Positions 23,039-30,959 of a DNA stretch of 43,569 nt are shown here, piece after piece. The first letter of the stretch is position 1, and each line of letters starts with the position of its first letter. The stretch lies in contig CALBST010000404.1 of the NCBI GenBank assembly GCA_937967425.1, forward strand, positions 1 to 43,569. Reading direction: 5' to 3'. The notes under the pieces are model-generated. The model had not been told where the DNA came from and made no database searches. It saw only the letters and a program-made list of their open reading frames with translations. The position numbers and the translations under genes are program-made. This DNA is from an uncultured Caulobacteraceae bacterium (GTDB lineage Bacteria > Pseudomonadota > Alphaproteobacteria > Caulobacterales > TH1-2).

Positions 23039-23710
23039 CTATGTGTGCTTGGCGATCCAAGCCGCTGTCGCGTCCAGTATCTCCGCCAACACTTCCGCAT
23101 CGTTGCGTCCGCTTTTCTTCGGCACGTGGAAGCTGTGATCGGCGTGTTCAGAGAGCACTAGCGTTGCGCGTTTGCCTAAGCGCTTCACCACGGGCTTCAG
23201 CAAATCCACCGTCGCCAGCGCGTCGTTCGTGCCTTGAAGGAAGAGCATCGGGATCGCGACGTCGTCCAAGTGCTTGGCGCGTTCGTCGCTGGGCTTGCCA
23301 GCCGGATGCAGCGGGAAACCGAAGAAGATAAGCCCGCGCACGTTCGGCAGCGGGTCAAGCGCTTGCGCTTGCGACGTCATGCGCCCGCCGAACGATTTGC
23401 CGCCGGCGAAGAGGGGCAAGCTCGGGGCCAGCGCGTGCGCTTTGGCGACTGCGGCGCGCACGGCACTGTGCGCGAGCGCCGGTGTGTCCGGGCGCTTCGA
23501 GCCGCGCTCCATATAGAGAAAGTTGTAGCGCAACGTGGCGACGCCGCGTTCGGCCAAGCCCTCCGCGATCGCCGCCATCGACTTGTGCGCCATCCCGGCG
23601 CCTGCGCCGTGTGCGACGACGTATGTTGACTTCGCATCCGGCGGGGCGAGCCACAGGCCAGAGACCGCAGCATCGCCGTCAAGCGCAATGGTGATCTCTT
23701 TCGGTTTCAC
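23039..23710 (-). CDS. Alpha/beta hydrolase (Tex30/KANL3-like)
   Basis: A 223-residue alpha/beta-hydrolase fold protein. The oxyanion region reads VVAHGAGAGMAHKSM, the nucleophile elbow GGKSFGGRM places S106, the acid is probably D163 (QGTNDALA) and the base H192 or H195 (EHADHSFHVP). The HGAGAGMAH and GGKSFGGRM motifs match the Tex30/KANL3 group, whose bacterial members have no assigned substrate. No signal peptide, so cytoplasmic. It lies at the end of the minus-strand run that starts at the ArsR gene but is 14 bases beyond the YCII gene, so it may be co-transcribed. Confidence 0.9.
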   Translation of the reverse strand: MKPKEITIALDGDAAVSGLWLAPPDAKSTYVVAHGAGAGMAHKSMAAIAEGLAERGVATLRYNFLYMERGSKRPDTPALAHSAVRAAVAKAHALAPSLPLFAGGKSFGGRMTSQAQALDPLPNVRGLIFFGFPLHPAGKPSDERAKHLDDVAIPMLFLQGTNDALATVDLLKPVVKRLGKRATLVLSEHADHSFHVPKKSGRNDAEVLAEILDATAAWIAKHT

Positions 23711-23724
23711 CGGACCGTTCTAAT

Positions 23725-24081
23725 TCACTTCTCCGGAATGGGCAGCACTTCCATGATTTCCACGGCCTCGCCCGGAAAGATTGTGAAGTGCGGGTGACCT
23801 TCGAACATCTTCGCCGCGGCTTCGTGCGATTCAGCTTGCACAACGATCCAACCGGTAAGGTTGTTCTTGATGTCGGTGACGCCATTGAGGCCCGTGCGCT
23901 TGGTTTTGCCGAGAGGGCCGCCGTTCTGGACGATCGCCGCTTTATGCGCTTGGCTCCACTCGTGCCAAGCCTTTAGGCCCTTTTCGATGCGCGCGTTACG
24001 CTCGTCTTCACTGGCCTGATCCCAACCCGAGCGTTCGTGCGCGGCGGTGTTGCCGGTATAGACGGCCATGAACGTCTTCAT
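23725..24081 (-). CDS. YCII-domain protein
   Basis: A 118-residue protein of the YCII/DGPF group: MKTFMAVYTGN at the N-terminus, QNGGPLGKTKR, then GWIVVQAESHEAAAKMFEGHPHF with the conserved histidines of this dimeric ferredoxin-like fold. The biochemical role of such proteins is mostly unknown; some are near ECF sigma factors or SRPBCC genes. Its ATG overlaps the stop of the upstream SRPBCC gene by one base, so it is the fifth or sixth gene of the ArsR-led operon. Confidence 0.88.
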   Translation of the reverse strand: MKTFMAVYTGNTAAHERSGWDQASEDERNARIEKGLKAWHEWSQAHKAAIVQNGGPLGKTKRTGLNGVTDIKNNLTGWIVVQAESHEAAAKMFEGHPHFTIFPGEAVEIMEVLPIPEK

Positions 24082-24566
24082 TACTGCGCTCCATTCTTGG
24101 TCAAGAATGCGTCGAGCTTCCCAAGTAGCTCATTCCAGCCGGCTTCCCGCATCTTCACGCCATCGGCGCCATCGAAGAATGCGCCGTGCTCGGTGAAAAT
24201 GAGACGCGCGCCTTTGTCGGCGGGCTTTATTTCGACTATCGCCAGCGAGACACTGAAGCGTTTGCCGTTGCGATCCATCGAATAGGTGAAGATGATCCGT
24301 TCGTTGGGGACGATTTCGTTGAACACAGTTTCGTTGCCGAAAACTGTCCTCTCGCCGAACGTTTCTTCGCCTTTGAGGAAAAGGAAGGTGCTTCGCTCTG
24401 CGCCGCCTTCGCGGAAGTCGATCTCGTAGGATTGGATATCCCAGCCTTCGCCTTCAACGAACCAGGCGCGCTTGGCTGCGGGATCGGCCCAGGCGGCGAA
24501 GACGCGTTGCGGCGCCGCGGAATACGTGCGCTCGATCACGAAGCTGCCGTGCGTTGTGGTGGTCAT
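24081..24566 (-). CDS. SRPBCC (AHSA1-type) domain protein, third of three
   Basis: A 161-residue START-like fold protein of the Aha1 C-terminal type: FVIERTYSAAPQRVFAAWAD, then KRAWFVEGEGW, and a final long helix around MREAGWNELLGKLDAFL. This family binds hydrophobic ligands in a deep cavity; bacterial members have few known functions. It has two paralogues directly upstream (24574-25029, 25026-25478) that share the ERTYSA/VFAAWxD start. Such proteins are commonly co-transcribed with ArsR regulators, as here. Confidence 0.9.
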   Translation of the reverse strand: MTTTTHGSFVIERTYSAAPQRVFAAWADPAAKRAWFVEGEGWDIQSYEIDFREGGAERSTFLFLKGEETFGERTVFGNETVFNEIVPNERIIFTYSMDRNGKRFSVSLAIVEIKPADKGARLIFTEHGAFFDGADGVKMREAGWNELLGKLDAFLTKNGAQ

Positions 24567-24573
24567 GATCGCC

Positions 24574-25029
24574 TCACGCGTTCAGGTAAGTTTCAAGCTG
24601 GCCGAGCAATATGCGCGTGCCTTCTTCGCGTTGGCCGGCGTCGTCGTAGCCGTCGAGGTAGGCGCCTTGTTCAGTGTAGATAAGCTTTGATCCCGCACCG
24701 TTCGGCTTGATCTCAGTGGTCCCGAGAGAAACGGAGATGCGCGTCGCCCCGAGATGCAACTCGTAAGACATGACGATGCGCTCGTTCTCGACGATGTCCC
24801 AATATTCACCGCTCATTTTGTGAATGACGCCGCCCGGCGGGCCGCCGCTTGAGGTTTCCTTGCCGCCGACGCGAAAATCCATCGTGTGTTCGGAGTTCCA
24901 CTCTGGCGGGCCGCCGAACCATTTGGCCTTCTTCTTCGGATCGGCGTAGGCGGCGAATACCTTGGCGGGCGGATGCGCCAGTTCGCGTTCGATGACGAAG
25001 GTCGCATGCGTCGTGTTGCGTGGGCTCAT
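24574..25029 (-). CDS. SRPBCC (AHSA1-type) domain protein, second of three
   Basis: A 151-residue Aha1-type SRPBCC protein: FVIERELAHPPAKVFAAYAD, KKKAKWFGGPPEW, and a C-terminal EGTRILLGQLETYL helix. It is the most diverged of the three paralogues. The ATG overlaps the stop of the upstream paralogue by four bases, and the next gene begins 7 bases after its stop, indicating one operon. Confidence 0.9.
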   Translation of the reverse strand: MSPRNTTHATFVIERELAHPPAKVFAAYADPKKKAKWFGGPPEWNSEHTMDFRVGGKETSSGGPPGGVIHKMSGEYWDIVENERIVMSYELHLGATRISVSLGTTEIKPNGAGSKLIYTEQGAYLDGYDDAGQREEGTRILLGQLETYLNA

Positions 25030-25478
25030 TGTGAGAATTCCTTGGCGAGATTGTCCAGCGCCGCCGACCAGCCGAATTGGTAGCCTGCTTCCATGCCGGC
25101 GTCGTCGAACGAGGCGATCTGCATGGTGAGCGCGAGATGGGTCTGGGCATCCTTCGGCGTCAGCTCGACGCTGATGAGCGCGGCGGAGACGCGCTTGTTT
25201 CCGTGGACCACGTCCTCGGCGAAAACGATGCGCTGATCCTTGCGGATATCGAGATAGTTGACTGTCGCGACGTAGTCGGCGTTGCCCGGTTCGATGCAGC
25301 GCGAGACGTCCTTGCCGCCTTCGCGAAAAGCCGCCGCTTCGTACTCGATGCGGATGTTGTCGGCGGGCGCAGACCAGCGCTTGCGCGCTTCGACGTCCGA
25401 CCAGGCGGCGAACACGCGCGCTGGGCTGGCGCTGTAGGTACGCTCCATCACAATGGTGGCGTGAGCGATCGTGGTCAT
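25026..25478 (-). CDS. SRPBCC (AHSA1-type) domain protein, first of three
   Basis: A 150-residue Aha1-type SRPBCC protein: VMERTYSASPARVFAAWSD at the N-terminus, a central strand-rich region with EGGKDVSRC, and the terminal helix AGYQFGWSAALDNLAKEF. I chose ATG 25478, where the fold begins and which lies 5 bases after the stop of the upstream GST; the open frame upstream overlaps the GST gene and is arginine-rich shadow sequence. Confidence 0.9.
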   Translation of the reverse strand: MTTIAHATIVMERTYSASPARVFAAWSDVEARKRWSAPADNIRIEYEAAAFREGGKDVSRCIEPGNADYVATVNYLDIRKDQRIVFAEDVVHGNKRVSAALISVELTPKDAQTHLALTMQIASFDDAGMEAGYQFGWSAALDNLAKEFSQ

Positions 25479-25483
25479 GAGGC

Positions 25484-26122
25484 TCAAGCTCCCGGGTACA
25501 TGTGAAAGAGCGGCTCGGAACCTTTCACGGCGCGCGCGAAGGCTGGCCAGGCCTTCAGGCGGTCGAGATAGGCGGCGATGCGCGGAAAGGCGCCGTCGAG
25601 CGGAATGTTGCGCGTGCCGTACCAAAGCGACGGCGCGGCGGATGCATCGGCAAGCGTGAGTGAATCGCCGACGATGAAGTCGCGATCAGCAAGCTGCGTC
25701 TCGATGACGGTGTAGATCTTTCGCACGGCCACCTTGGCCGCCTCAACGCCGATCGGATCGCGCTGACCCTCGGGGCGGACGTTGTCCATGACGACCTTCG
25801 TCATCGTCGTGCCGACGGTGTCAAACAAACGATCCCAGCGCCGCACCTCGAGCGCTGTGTCAAAATCCGCAGGCACGAAGCGCGTGCGGCCCGGATAGTA
25901 GGCGTCGAGATACTCGATGATCACGCTGGTTTCGGTGACCATGCGTTTGCGGTCGCTATCGAGCAGCACTGGAAAGGTGCCGAGCGGCCACTTCGCCAGG
26001 AAGTCCGGATAGGTGTTCTGGTCAAGCGTCACGAACTCGAACGGCGTGTCGTTCTCGTAAAGCGCTGCGAGCACCTTCCATGTGTAGGAAGAGATCGGGT
26101 GTCCGTAGAGGGTGAGCATCAA
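25484..26122 (-). CDS. Glutathione S-transferase family protein
   Basis: A 212-residue GST: LTLYGHPISSYTWKVLAAL with S11/S12 near the glutathione thiol site, WPLGTFPVL with the cis-proline, TETSVIIEYLD, and the C-terminal domain box LTLADASAAPSLW. Its ATG overlaps the ArsR stop (ATGA), so it is the first structural gene of the ArsR operon. A detoxification or thiol-transfer role is likely; the substrate is unknown. It is only distantly similar to the GST at 21878. Confidence 0.93.
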   Translation of the reverse strand: MMLTLYGHPISSYTWKVLAALYENDTPFEFVTLDQNTYPDFLAKWPLGTFPVLLDSDRKRMVTETSVIIEYLDAYYPGRTRFVPADFDTALEVRRWDRLFDTVGTTMTKVVMDNVRPEGQRDPIGVEAAKVAVRKIYTVIETQLADRDFIVGDSLTLADASAAPSLWYGTRNIPLDGAFPRIAAYLDRLKAWPAFARAVKGSEPLFHMYPGA

Positions 26123-26451
26123 TCGTCTTTCGTTTCATCGAGAAATTGGCCGAGGCGATCCAAGCGTCGCTCCCAGAGGGCGCGGCGTTCGGCGATCCAG
26201 TGTTCGGCCTGGGTGAGAACCTTCGGCTCGATCCGGCAGGTGCGGGTGCGGCCGATCTTTTCAGAGACGACGAGGCCTGAGGCTTCGAGCACTGCGAGGT
26301 GCTGCATCACGCCGGGGAGCGACATCGCCAAGGGCTTGGCCAATTCGCTGACGGTGGCGGGACCTTGGACCAGGCGGTCGACCATGGCGCGGCGGCTGGG
26401 GTCGGCGAGGGCCTGAAAGGCCAAGTCCAAATGGGCTTCGGCTCTGAACAT
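26119..26451 (-). CDS. ArsR family transcriptional regulator
   Basis: A 110-residue winged-helix repressor: LAFQALADPSRRAMVDRL, then VSELAKPLAMSLPGVMQHLAVLEASGLV as the DNA-binding helices, and KIGRTRTCRIEP as the wing. No CxC or other metal-binding cluster is visible, which argues against metal sensing; it belongs with the ArsR proteins that partner SRPBCC genes. I chose ATG 26451 over GTG 26457 because the promoter and operators read directly into it. It overlaps the GST gene by four bases and very probably autoregulates the operon. Confidence 0.93.
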   Translation of the reverse strand: MFRAEAHLDLAFQALADPSRRAMVDRLVQGPATVSELAKPLAMSLPGVMQHLAVLEASGLVVSEKIGRTRTCRIEPKVLTQAEHWIAERRALWERRLDRLGQFLDETKDD

Positions 26452-26453
26452 CA

Positions 26454-26487
26454 ACACTTAAGTAAACACTTAAGTGTGATCGCGCAA
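26454..26487 (-). promoter_or_regulatory. ArsR promoter with two ACTTAAGT operators, apparently leaderless
   Basis: On the minus strand TTGCGC (26482-26487), 17 bases, TACTTA (26459-26464), then 7 bases to the ATG at 26451, with no ribosome site. Two copies of ACACTTAAGT start 12 bp apart (26454 and 26466). The second is the perfect 12-bp palindrome ACACTTAAGTGT (26466-26477) in the spacer, and the first covers the -10. Binding would block RNA polymerase directly. Confidence 0.75.
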
Positions 26488-26549
26488 GTCCCGAGCGCAT
26501 CCAATTTGCGCGGCAGCGGCTGCATACTGCTCAAAAAGGAGACTCAACG

Positions 26550-26948
26550 ATGATCAGTGCAGGCTGGGACGATTGGATGGTCGCGCTCTTCATTTTTGGG
26601 GCGGTCACGGTTTCGATGCTGGGGGCGGGCTGGAGCCAGTGGCTGGAGCACCAGCGGCGCAGCCAGGCGATGGATGTGATCAAGGCTGCGCTTGAGGCCG
26701 GCAAGGAGCCGCCGGCGATCGTTTACGATCAGATCAACAAGGCCAACCAGACCAAACCGCCCTGGGGCGAGGTTGTTGTCTTCAGCGCGTTGGGCTTCGG
26801 CTTTTGGATCGCGTTCGCAAACGCGGATGGCGAAGACAAAACCGCCTTCATGGTCATCGCCGCCACGATGACTGTCACCGCACTCGGGTGCTTGGCGCTC
26901 GCCATCATGCGTCCGGGCAGCGGCGGCAAAAACGATGACGCCGCATGA
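26550..26948 (+). CDS. Small membrane protein of ECF module, copy A (DUF6249-like)
   Basis: A 132-residue protein with an N-terminal membrane segment (about 9-28), a cytoplasmic stretch with AMDVIKAALEAGKEPPAIV, and two further membrane segments (about 75-92 and 99-120). The helix/ALExG/two-helix plan is that of DUF6249-like proteins often found with ECF sigma genes; this assignment is from layout and is tentative. AAGGAGACTCAACG gives a good ribosome site. It overlaps the sigma factor gene by 14 bases. The protein at 27848 has the same plan. Confidence 0.75.
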   Translation: MISAGWDDWMVALFIFGAVTVSMLGAGWSQWLEHQRRSQAMDVIKAALEAGKEPPAIVYDQINKANQTKPPWGEVVVFSALGFGFWIAFANADGEDKTAFMVIAATMTVTALGCLALAIMRPGSGGKNDDAA

Positions 26949-27471
26949 CGAAGCGCGTCTCATCGCTGCGGCGCGCAAGGGAGATAGTCGCGCATACGCT
27001 GCTTTGGTCGACGCGCATCAACAGGCCGTACGCGGGTTTTTGCGGCGTTTTGCAGGACATTGGGCCGATGCGGACGATCTCGCGCAGGAGGCTTTCGTGA
27101 CCGCGTGGCGCAAACTTTCGCGCTTTGAAGGCCGCTCAAGCTTCCGCTCATGGGTGAGCGGCATCGGCTTTCGCATCGCGCGCGACGCAAAGCGCGCGCA
27201 CGGCCGCGCGCAAACCCGCGATAGCGATTGGCTGAGTGAGCAAGACAATGTCGAGGAGGGCGCGCCGCTGGAAGATCGCATCGCCGTGACGCGGGCGATG
27301 GCGGAGCTGCCCGACGAACAGCGCGCGGTGGTCGCGCTTTGCCTGGGCGAGGGGTTCTCGCACAGTGAAGCAGCCGAGATCTTGAAACTCCCGCTCGGGA
27401 CGGTGAAATCGCACGTGACGCGCGGGCGCGAGCGCCTGCTGCGCGCGTTGGAGACGCGTGATGAACTCTGA
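26935..27471 (+). CDS. ECF RNA polymerase sigma factor, copy A
   Basis: A 178-residue extracytoplasmic-function sigma factor. Region 2 carries ADADDLAQEAFVTAWRKL, and region 4 carries LPDEQRAVVALCLGEGFSHSEAAEILKLPLGTVKSHVTRGRERL, the DNA-binding HTH. Regions 1.1 and 3 are absent, as expected. It is tightly coupled to the membrane protein upstream (14-base overlap) and to the small membrane protein downstream, the usual sigma/anti-sigma arrangement. Target promoters are unknown. Confidence 0.95.
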   Translation: MTPHDEARLIAAARKGDSRAYAALVDAHQQAVRGFLRRFAGHWADADDLAQEAFVTAWRKLSRFEGRSSFRSWVSGIGFRIARDAKRAHGRAQTRDSDWLSEQDNVEEGAPLEDRIAVTRAMAELPDEQRAVVALCLGEGFSHSEAAEILKLPLGTVKSHVTRGRERLLRALETRDEL

Positions 27472-27769
27472 AGCCCGCCTCGCTGCTGCTCTTGGCGCCG
27501 CGGCCGCGCCGGCGAGGGACCCCGCTTTCACCTTGGCCGTGATCCGCGCCGCGGAGGCGGATCGGTTCAAGGCCGAGGCCATCCGCTCGATGCTGAGCTG
27601 GGGTGCGGTAGCCGCCGCCGCCGCTTGCCTGGCCTTGATGCTGGCTGGGTGGACCAGCCTGCACTGGCAAGGGGCGCAAAGCGGTATTCTGGGCGCCGGC
27701 GGCATTTTCGCGCTGGTGGCGACCGCCCGGCTCATGACACAACGTTTAGCACCTGCGGCAGTCCGCTGA
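27461..27769 (+). CDS. Putative membrane-anchored anti-sigma-like protein, copy A
   Basis: A 102-residue protein with a cytoplasmic N-terminus of about 45 residues (SEARLAAALGAAAAPARDPA, FTLAVIRAAEADRF) and two membrane segments (about 47-65 and 72-91). It overlaps the sigma gene by 11 bases; GTG 27458 is an alternative start. Position, coupling and topology fit an anti-sigma factor, but no zinc-anti-sigma HxxxCxxC motif is visible, so the role is inferred. The protein at 28805 shares the D-x-F-x-x-x-V...A pattern before its first helix. Confidence 0.7.
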   Translation: MNSEARLAAALGAAAAPARDPAFTLAVIRAAEADRFKAEAIRSMLSWGAVAAAAACLALMLAGWTSLHWQGAQSGILGAGGIFALVATARLMTQRLAPAAVR

Positions 27770-27847
27770 GCGCCTGCATCCAAGGCCGTTCCTCAGCGCA
27801 TCTAGTCAGCAAAGGGGCATGAGACCCCGGGCTATGGAGACACCTTA

Positions 27848-28240
27848 ATGGATGCGGATATCTTTGTTCCGTTTCTCTTTTTCGGGTTTTTGGCGGCCAT
27901 TATCCTGGTCCCCATCTACCTTCGAGAACGAACGCGCCAGTCGGCGCACCACCTAATCGCGCAGGCTCTGGAGAAGGGTCAGCAGCTCGATCCTGCCCTG
28001 ATGCGCACCCTCACCGAGGGCCAAAAGAAGCCTCAGGACAAGGCCCGTTCGAGCCTTGGCGCGGGGATCGTGCTCCTTGCTTTGGGCGGCGGTTTCGCGG
28101 CGGCGGGCTATTTCGTCGGCGGCTACGCTGAAGAAGCCTTCAACGGCATGATGGTCCCGGCCGTCATTTTGGCCGCCTTGGGCATCGCCTTTGTCCTGCT
28201 CGCCATCGTCGATTATGCGACAAAGAGGAAGGAAGACTGA
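27848..28240 (+). CDS. Small membrane protein of ECF module, copy B (DUF6249-like)
   Basis: A 130-residue protein with membrane segments at about 5-24, 71-92 and 101-123. Between the first two lies HLIAQALEKGQQLDPALM, parallel to the ALEAGKEPP stretch of copy A. A GGAGAC site precedes the ATG. It begins 78 bases after copy A's last gene and 10 bases before the second sigma factor. Function unknown; it may be a membrane sensor or accessory of the sigma/anti-sigma pair. Confidence 0.75.
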   Translation: MDADIFVPFLFFGFLAAIILVPIYLRERTRQSAHHLIAQALEKGQQLDPALMRTLTEGQKKPQDKARSSLGAGIVLLALGGGFAAAGYFVGGYAEEAFNGMMVPAVILAALGIAFVLLAIVDYATKRKED

Positions 28241-28250
28241 GTGGTAACCT

Positions 28251-28808
28251 GTGGCGTCTCGGGGGTTCACACATCTGGCGGAGGCCACGGAAGCGGCGTT
28301 GATTATCGCCGCCCAGGCCAAAGACCAGGCGGCCTTCGGGGAGCTGGTCAAACGCCGCCAGGGTTGGGCTCGCGCCCTGCTACGGAGAATGTGCCAGAGC
28401 CACGCTGAAGCTGACGATCTCGCTCAAGAGGCGTTCATCAAGGCGTGGGATAGATTGAGGGACTTGGAAACCCCGGCAGCTTTTCCGGGTTGGTTTAGGA
28501 GAATAGCGGTCACCACGTTCCTGATGGCAAAGCGACGCCAGAAGGCCGTGTTCGAGGAAATCGACGACGCATCGCCAATCGCGTCGGAGGAGTCCACGCC
28601 GGAAGCCGCAGCCGGAGCGAAACTTGATCTGGAAAAGGCTCTTGCCAGATTAAGCGATGCTGAGAGACTTTGTGTGACGCTGAACCACGGAGAAGGGCTC
28701 AGTCACTCAGAGATAGTCGAAATCACAGGTCTTCCCCTAGGCACTGTGAAATCACACGTACTAAGGGGAACAGATAAACTTAGACGGCTATTGGACCCAG
28801 ATTCATGA
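28251..28808 (+). CDS. ECF RNA polymerase sigma factor, copy B
   Basis: A 185-residue ECF sigma factor: region 2 with AEADDLAQEAFIKAWDRL and PGWFRRIAVTTFLMAKRR; region 4 with LSDAERLCVTLNHGEGLSHSEIVEITGLPLGTVKSHVLRGTDKLRRLL. GEG-x-SHSE and LPLGTVKSHV are the same as in copy A, but the rest has diverged, so the duplication is old. The start is GTG 28251; no better in-frame start is seen. It overlaps the next gene by four bases. Confidence 0.93.
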   Translation: MASRGFTHLAEATEAALIIAAQAKDQAAFGELVKRRQGWARALLRRMCQSHAEADDLAQEAFIKAWDRLRDLETPAAFPGWFRRIAVTTFLMAKRRQKAVFEEIDDASPIASEESTPEAAAGAKLDLEKALARLSDAERLCVTLNHGEGLSHSEIVEITGLPLGTVKSHVLRGTDKLRRLLDPDS

Positions 28809-29194
28809 CTGACTTCGACGCCCTGTTGAAGCGCTCCTTCGCGGAAGCTCATGAACCCGCAGATGACGGGTTCGTGGTGAACGTAGGCCGTGCGGTGGCG
28901 AAGCGCGAAGCTGGCCTCAAGACGCGCGGATACATGCAGCTCGGCGCGGTTACGATCGGCGCGGCTGCCGTTTCTTGGGGTCTCTATGCATTTGCCGGTG
29001 CGTTCGGGCAGGAGTTCATGGCCTCGATCGGCCTCGAAGTGGCGCGGGCCCACGCCGCTGTCAGCACCGCCCCGGATCCGGGCGCTGCCGCCCAAGGCTT
29101 CATCCAATCGATGGGCGCGGGCCTGACGCAAATCCTGCTGGTTACGGCCGCTCTGGCCGGCGGCGCGGTGGCGTATCGCTCGACGCAGGAATAA
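28805..29194 (+). CDS. Putative membrane-anchored anti-sigma-like protein, copy B
   Basis: A 129-residue protein with a cytoplasmic N-terminus (MTDFDALLKRSFAEAHEP, then DDGFVVNVGRAVAKRE), a membrane segment at about 45-66, an extracytoplasmic loop, and a second segment at about 104-122. It overlaps the sigma gene by four bases. As with copy A, the anti-sigma role is inferred from coupling and topology. It ends just before a terminator hairpin. Confidence 0.7.
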   Translation: MTDFDALLKRSFAEAHEPADDGFVVNVGRAVAKREAGLKTRGYMQLGAVTIGAAAVSWGLYAFAGAFGQEFMASIGLEVARAHAAVSTAPDPGAAAQGFIQSMGAGLTQILLVTAALAGGAVAYRSTQE

Positions 29195-29216
29195 TTGGCG
29201 CTAACCAAGTTCGAGC

Positions 29217-29241
29217 AAAGGCGGCCCGCTTGGCCGCCTTT
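29217..29241 (+). terminator. Hairpin terminator after the duplicated ECF modules
   Basis: AAAGGCGGCC (29217-29226) and GGCCGCCTTT (29232-29241) form a perfect 10-bp stem with a 5-base loop. The U-run is only the three Ts inside the stem, so termination may be partial. It separates the ECF unit from panB. Confidence 0.65.
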
Positions 29242-29315
29242 CGCGTATCTGGGCTCGGCGCTGGCGCCGCACTGCAGCAAAGGCTATGACGCTGCGCTAG
29301 CAAACGAGGCCGCCC

Positions 29316-30185
29316 ATGTCCCGTCACGTCGAAGCGCCGATCCGCCGTCAGAGCGCGCCGGACATTCGCGCCCGAAAGGGCGGCGATCCGATCGTCTGCC
29401 TGACCGCCTACACCGCGCCCGTCGCTGAGATACTTGACGAGCATTGTGACGTGCTGCTGGTCGGCGACAGCGTCGGCATGGTCGTGCACGGCATGCCCAA
29501 CACGGTCGGCGTCACGCTCGAGATGATGATCATGCACGGGCAGGCCGTGATGCGCGGCGCCAAGCGCGCGCTCGTCGTCGTCGACATGCCGTTTGGCTCC
29601 TATGAAGCGAGCGCGGAACAAGCCTTCGCCAACGCCACGCGCATCCTGAAAGAGACCGGCGCCCAGGCGGTAAAGGTCGAAACCGGCGCCTACATTGCCG
29701 GCACCATCGCCTATTTGGTGCAGCGCGGCATTCCGGTGATGGGGCACGTCGGCCTGCGCCCTCAGGCGGTGAACGTAGACGGGAAGTTCCGGGCCAAGGG
29801 CCGGAGTAAGGAAGAGCGCGCTCAGGTGCTGGCCGAAGCCCGCGCCGCCGACGAGGCGGGCGCCTTCGCCATCGTTGTCGAGGGTGTGGACGAAACACTC
29901 GCCCCCGAAATAACCGCTGCTGTGAAGGCCCCCACCATCGGCATTGGCGCTTCGGCCCAATGCGACGGCCAGATCCTGGTCACCGATGACCTTCTGGGCC
30001 TGTTCGATTGGACCCCGAAATTTGTCCGCCGCTACGCCAACCTGAAGGCCGAGATCGGCAAAGCGGCCGCCAATTACGCCGCCGACGTCAAAGCCCGCCG
30101 TTTTCCTGCCGCAGCTGAGACTTACGTCCTGGGCGGCGGAAAGGCGCGGCGCCCACGCGTTGCCGGGGACGGCGAGCGCGGCTAG
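29316..30185 (+). CDS. panB: 3-methyl-2-oxobutanoate hydroxymethyltransferase
   Basis: A 289-residue enzyme of pantothenate synthesis, adding a hydroxymethyl group from methylene-tetrahydrofolate to 3-methyl-2-oxobutanoate. The metal and substrate residues are visible: LLVGDSVG (D51, S52), VVDMPFGSY (D90), VKVETG (K120), GHVGLRPQ, and VVEGVDE with the catalytic glutamate. Length exceeds the E. coli enzyme (264) through a C-terminal tail after [15 protein letters not shown] precedes the ATG. panC is not in the window. Confidence 0.97.
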   Translation: MSRHVEAPIRRQSAPDIRARKGGDPIVCLTAYTAPVAEILDEHCDVLLVGDSVGMVVHGMPNTVGVTLEMMIMHGQAVMRGAKRALVVVDMPFGSYEASAEQAFANATRILKETGAQAVKVETGAYIAGTIAYLVQRGIPVMGHVGLRPQAVNVDGKFRAKGRSKEERAQVLAEARAADEAGAFAIVVEGVDETLAPEITAAVKAPTIGIGASAQCDGQILVTDDLLGLFDWTPKFVRRYANLKAEIGKAAANYAADVKARRFPAAAETYVLGGGKARRPRVAGDGERG

Positions 30186-30242
30186 CTTGCCGCCGATTTT
30201 AGGGGGACGGGCCTTTGCGGCCCCTGCGGTCAGGAACGGCGT

Positions 30243-30959
30243 GTGACCAACGAAACCGATAGTTTTGTCAATGAGGTGGACGAGAGCCTGCGCCGTGATC
30301 GCGCGCTCGACGTCGCCAAAAAGTACGGCCCGTGGTTCGTTGGCGCGTTCGCTTTGTTCATCCTTGGCTTGGCCGGATGGCAGGGCTGGAAAGCGTATGC
30401 CACGAACGCGGCGCGTGAGCACGCCGTCGAGTTCTCCGCGGCGCAGGCGCTGTTGGAAGCGGGCAATCTTGCGGAAGCCAAAACTGAATTCGAGCGCCTC
30501 TCGAACGAAGGCCCTCGTGTCTATCGCGCGATGGCGCAGATGGAGCGTGCCGGCATCCTCGTGCAGGAGGGTGACCTCGAAGGCGCACTGGCCGGCTTCG
30601 ACGCCGCAGCTGAGACGGCGCCTGATCGAGTGATGCGCGAGAGCGCGCAGATCCGCGCCGCTTACATTGCCGCCGACACCCAGGATTTCGCGGCCCTGCG
30701 CACGCGCCTGCAGCCGCTCATCGAGTCAGACACGCGCGTTCAATACCTTGCGAAGGAATTGCTCGCGGTTGAAGCGTGGGAAGCCGGTGAGACCCAGCTT
30801 GCGCGCGAAACACTCGAACAATTGACGCTCGCCTTTGAAGCGCCGGACTCGCTGCGCCAACGTGCGCAAATCGCGCTCAGCGTTCTTGGTCCCGCGCCTG
30901 CAACAGAAACACCGGCGGACGGCGCGGCTGCGCCCGCGCCCTCCGAAGGAGAAAACTAG
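30243..30959 (+). CDS. YfgM-like TPR-containing inner membrane protein
   Basis: A 238-residue protein with a cytoplasmic N-terminus (FVNEVDESLRRDRALDVAKK), one membrane helix (about 36-54) and a periplasmic tetratricopeptide-like domain (AAQALLEAGNLAEAKTEFER and similar repeats), then a Pro/Ala-rich tail. It fits the YfgM family, an ancillary partner of the Sec translocon and periplasmic chaperones in E. coli. The GTG start has CAGGAA upstream. The order yfgM-bamB-der is the same as in E. coli, which supports the call. Confidence 0.88.
   Translation: MTNETDSFVNEVDESLRRDRALDVAKKYGPWFVGAFALFILGLAGWQGWKAYATNAAREHAVEFSAAQALLEAGNLAEAKTEFERLSNEGPRVYRAMAQMERAGILVQEGDLEGALAGFDAAAETAPDRVMRESAQIRAAYIAADTQDFAALRTRLQPLIESDTRVQYLAKELLAVEAWEAGETQLARETLEQLTLAFEAPDSLRQRAQIALSVLGPAPATETPADGAAAPAPSEGEN

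Noticed and set aside
29142..30422. Minus-strand 426-codon frame antisense to panB
   Set aside because: Longer than panB but lacks any fold motif and covers parts of three plus-strand genes.
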